A program made the translations under genes and the position numbers. Below the pieces are notes generated by a model. That model had not been told where the DNA came from. It made no database searches and saw nothing but the letters and a program-made list of their open reading frames with translations. From Betaproteobacteria bacterium (lineage in GTDB: Bacteria > Pseudomonadota > Gammaproteobacteria > Burkholderiales > Gallionellaceae), in contig JAGWMH010000067.1 of NCBI GenBank assembly GCA_028871775.1, forward strand, positions 1 through 8,613: DNA of 8,613 bases, in the 5' to 3' direction. The first letter of the stretch is position 1, and each line of letters opens with the position of its first letter. Shown here piece after piece: positions 7,478 to 8,613 of the stretch.

Positions 7478-7502
7478 CAGGATTTGCTTTTTTTTATATA
7501 TT
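7474..7502 (+). promoter_or_regulatory. Putative sigma70 promoter for the efflux adaptor gene
   Basis: TTAGCA at 7474-7479 (4 of 6 to TTGACA), a 17-bp spacer and TATATT at 7497-7502 (5 of 6 to TATAAT) make a plausible promoter. The -35 overlaps the last codons of the arsR-type gene. The predicted transcript would start near 7509 with a leader of about 38 nt. The -10 overlaps the palindrome that follows. Confidence 0.5.
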
Positions 7503-7517
7503 AGAATATTCTTATAT
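7498..7517. promoter_or_regulatory. 20-bp palindromic operator candidate
   Basis: ATATTAGAATATTCTTATAT is an inverted repeat with 9 of 10 base pairs complementary and a perfect 10-bp core, AGAATATTCT. It lies in the short AT-rich gap between the arsR-type repressor and the adaptor gene, over the putative -10 box. This is where ArsR-family repressors usually bind and where BigR-type proteins are known to occupy AT-rich palindromes. A half-site copy lies at 7083-7093. Confidence 0.6.
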
Positions 7518-7546
7518 TGTAATTATTTTTGATTCCGGTGGTTCGC

Positions 7547-8578
7547 ATGGCACATCGCGCATTTTTCCTGCTGGTTTGGGGGTTCTCCTCCGCATTTTTC
7601 GCATCCGCTGCACAGGCGGCGGAGCGGCTCGCCGTCGCGCCGGCGCAGTACCGCGAGGTGGCGCAAACCTACAGTGCCGATGGTGTGGTCGAGGCGGCGC
7701 GGCAATCCACCGTGTCGGCGCAGATCGCCGGGCGCGTGAAAGAGATACTGTTCGATGTCGGCGACACGGTCAGGAAGGGCCAGGTCATTCTGCGCATAGA
7801 CGAGCGGGAAGCGGCTCAGACACTGGCTGGCAGCCAGGCGCAGGTGATGCAGGCGCAGGCCGCCATGCAGAATGCCAGGTCCAATTACGAGCGTTCGCGC
7901 CAGCTGTTCGCGCAGAAATTCATCAGCCAGGCCGCGCTGGACAAGGCGCAGGCAGATTACCAGATGGCATTGGCACAGGCCGCAGCCAGCGAAGCGGGTG
8001 CCGGGCAGGCCAGCCTGGCGCACGGCTACACGGAAGTCATAGCGCCTTATGGCGGGGTGGTGGCGGCCCGTCTGGTGGAAGTCGGCGAAATGGTCACCGT
8101 CGGCAAGCCGCTGATGACCGGCTTCGACCCCGGACAAATGCGCGTCATCGTTGACGTGCCGCAATACAAGCTGGCGGAGATCGGCGCGCATCCGCAAGCC
8201 ATGATAGAGCTACCCTCGCTCAACCGCCGGGTGCAGGCCGCTTCAGTTACGGTGCAACCTGCGGCCGATGCGCGCACGCATAGTTCCCAGGTGCGTGTCT
8301 ACCTGCCCGCCAACGAGGGTGGTGTATATCCTGGTATGTTCGCGCGCGTCCACTTCACGGTGGGCAAGGCGAACAAGCTGCTGATCCCGGCCAGCGCCGT
8401 GGTGCGCCGCAGCGAGGTGAGCGCGGTATATGTGGTGGATGACAATGGTGCGGTGAAGCTGCGCCAGGTGCGCCTGGGCGAGGCTGCCGGGCAGGACGAA
8501 ATCGAAGTCCTGGCCGGGTTGAACGCGGGCGAGAAAGTGGCGCTGGATCCGGTCAAGGCGGGAATGGAAAAACGGTGA
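7547..8578 (+). CDS. RND-type efflux periplasmic adaptor subunit (membrane fusion protein)
   Basis: The 343-residue secreted adaptor bridges an inner-membrane RND pump and an outer-membrane channel. Residues 1-24 are a signal peptide (FFLLVWGFSS...SAAQA). There is no lipobox cysteine, so it is not a lipoprotein. The lipoyl-like domain is split: about 50-85 (VSAQIAGRVKEILFDVGDTVRKGQ) and 160-190 (YTEVIAPYGGVV...VGEMVTVGKPL). They flank an Ala/Gln-rich alpha-helical hairpin at 86-158. A beta-barrel domain covers about 195-272 and a membrane-proximal domain 275-343 (LLIPASAVVRRSEVSAVYVV). I chose the ATG at 7547 because GGTGG lies 5 nt upstream and the signal peptide starts there; a TTG at 7529 is in frame but less likely. 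Substrate cannot be told from the adaptor. The neighbouring ArsR-type gene and palindrome suggest repression in the absence of signal. Confidence 0.9.
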   Translation: MAHRAFFLLVWGFSSAFFASAAQAAERLAVAPAQYREVAQTYSADGVVEAARQSTVSAQIAGRVKEILFDVGDTVRKGQVILRIDEREAAQTLAGSQAQVMQAQAAMQNARSNYERSRQLFAQKFISQAALDKAQADYQMALAQAAASEAGAGQASLAHGYTEVIAPYGGVVAARLVEVGEMVTVGKPLMTGFDPGQMRVIVDVPQYKLAEIGAHPQAMIELPSLNRRVQAASVTVQPAADARTHSSQVRVYLPANEGGVYPGMFARVHFTVGKANKLLIPASAVVRRSEVSAVYVVDDNGAVKLRQVRLGEAAGQDEIEVLAGLNAGEKVALDPVKAGMEKR

Positions 8579-8601
8579 AAGGTGATAGGTGAATGGTGAC
8601 G
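8574..8601 (+). repeat. Four tandem GGTGANN heptamers at a gene junction
   Basis: GGTGAAA, GGTGATA, GGTGAAT and GGTGACG follow one another with an exact 7-bp period. The first copy contains the adaptor's TGA stop, the middle ones supply Shine-Dalgarno-like AGGTGA, and the third and fourth include the ATG of the next reading frame. Confidence 0.8.
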
Positions 8602-8613
8602 GTAAAGCCCGCG
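8593..8613 (+). CDS. Start of a downstream gene, probably the RND permease
   Basis: An ATG at 8593 opens a frame (MVTVKPA) that runs to the window edge. AAGGTGAT about 7 nt upstream is a good ribosome site. The start lies 14 bp after the adaptor stop, so the two are almost certainly co-transcribed. Seven residues carry no family signal. The RND permease call rests only on the usual adaptor-permease order. Confidence 0.4.

Noticed and set aside
7488..7495. Run of eight T after the arsR-type gene as an intrinsic terminator
   Set aside because: No stable GC stem precedes it, and it lies in the spacer of a plausible promoter instead.

Overview
The window looks like chromosomal DNA from a betaproteobacterium. 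This is inferred from the moderately high GC content, the protein sequences, and the gene order gpmI-envC-ctpA-moeB. A member of the Nitrosomonadales, such as a Gallionella- or Sideroxydans-like organism, would fit, but I cannot confirm the lineage from sequence alone.

Left end (1-1361): a mobile-element junction. The window opens with the first codons of an IS3-type OrfA reading leftwards off the edge. Next comes a complete IS30-family element of about 1040 bp (142-1181) with 21-bp terminal inverted repeats and an intact DDE transposase on the minus strand. Directly against its right end lies the C-terminal third of a TlpA/thioredoxin-like gene whose front half, including the CXXC site, is missing. 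No target duplication is visible, so the junction looks rearranged.

Centre (1378-7060): five genes on the minus strand, closely spaced and probably one transcription unit, in the order gpmI, envC, ctpA, moeB/thiF, rluF-like. They encode a glycolytic phosphoglycerate mutase, a periplasmic activator of septal amidases, a carboxyl-terminal processing protease, an E1-like adenylyltransferase for sulfur carrier proteins, and a 23S rRNA pseudouridine synthase. gpmI and envC overlap in a GTGA junction. The genes share no pathway, although envC and ctpA both act on the cell envelope.

Right end (7061-8613): a divergent plus-strand unit. It holds a small ArsR-family repressor with a cysteine pair like that of the persulfide/redox sensors BigR and SqrR, then an RND/HlyD-type periplasmic adaptor, then the first codons of a further gene that is probably the RND permease. 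A 20-bp near-perfect palindrome overlaps a good -10 box just before the adaptor, and a matching half-site lies in the gpmI/arsR divergent promoter region. This suggests an autoregulated efflux operon. Four tandem GGTGANN heptamers span the junction between the adaptor and the next gene. No tRNA, rRNA or CRISPR array was seen.
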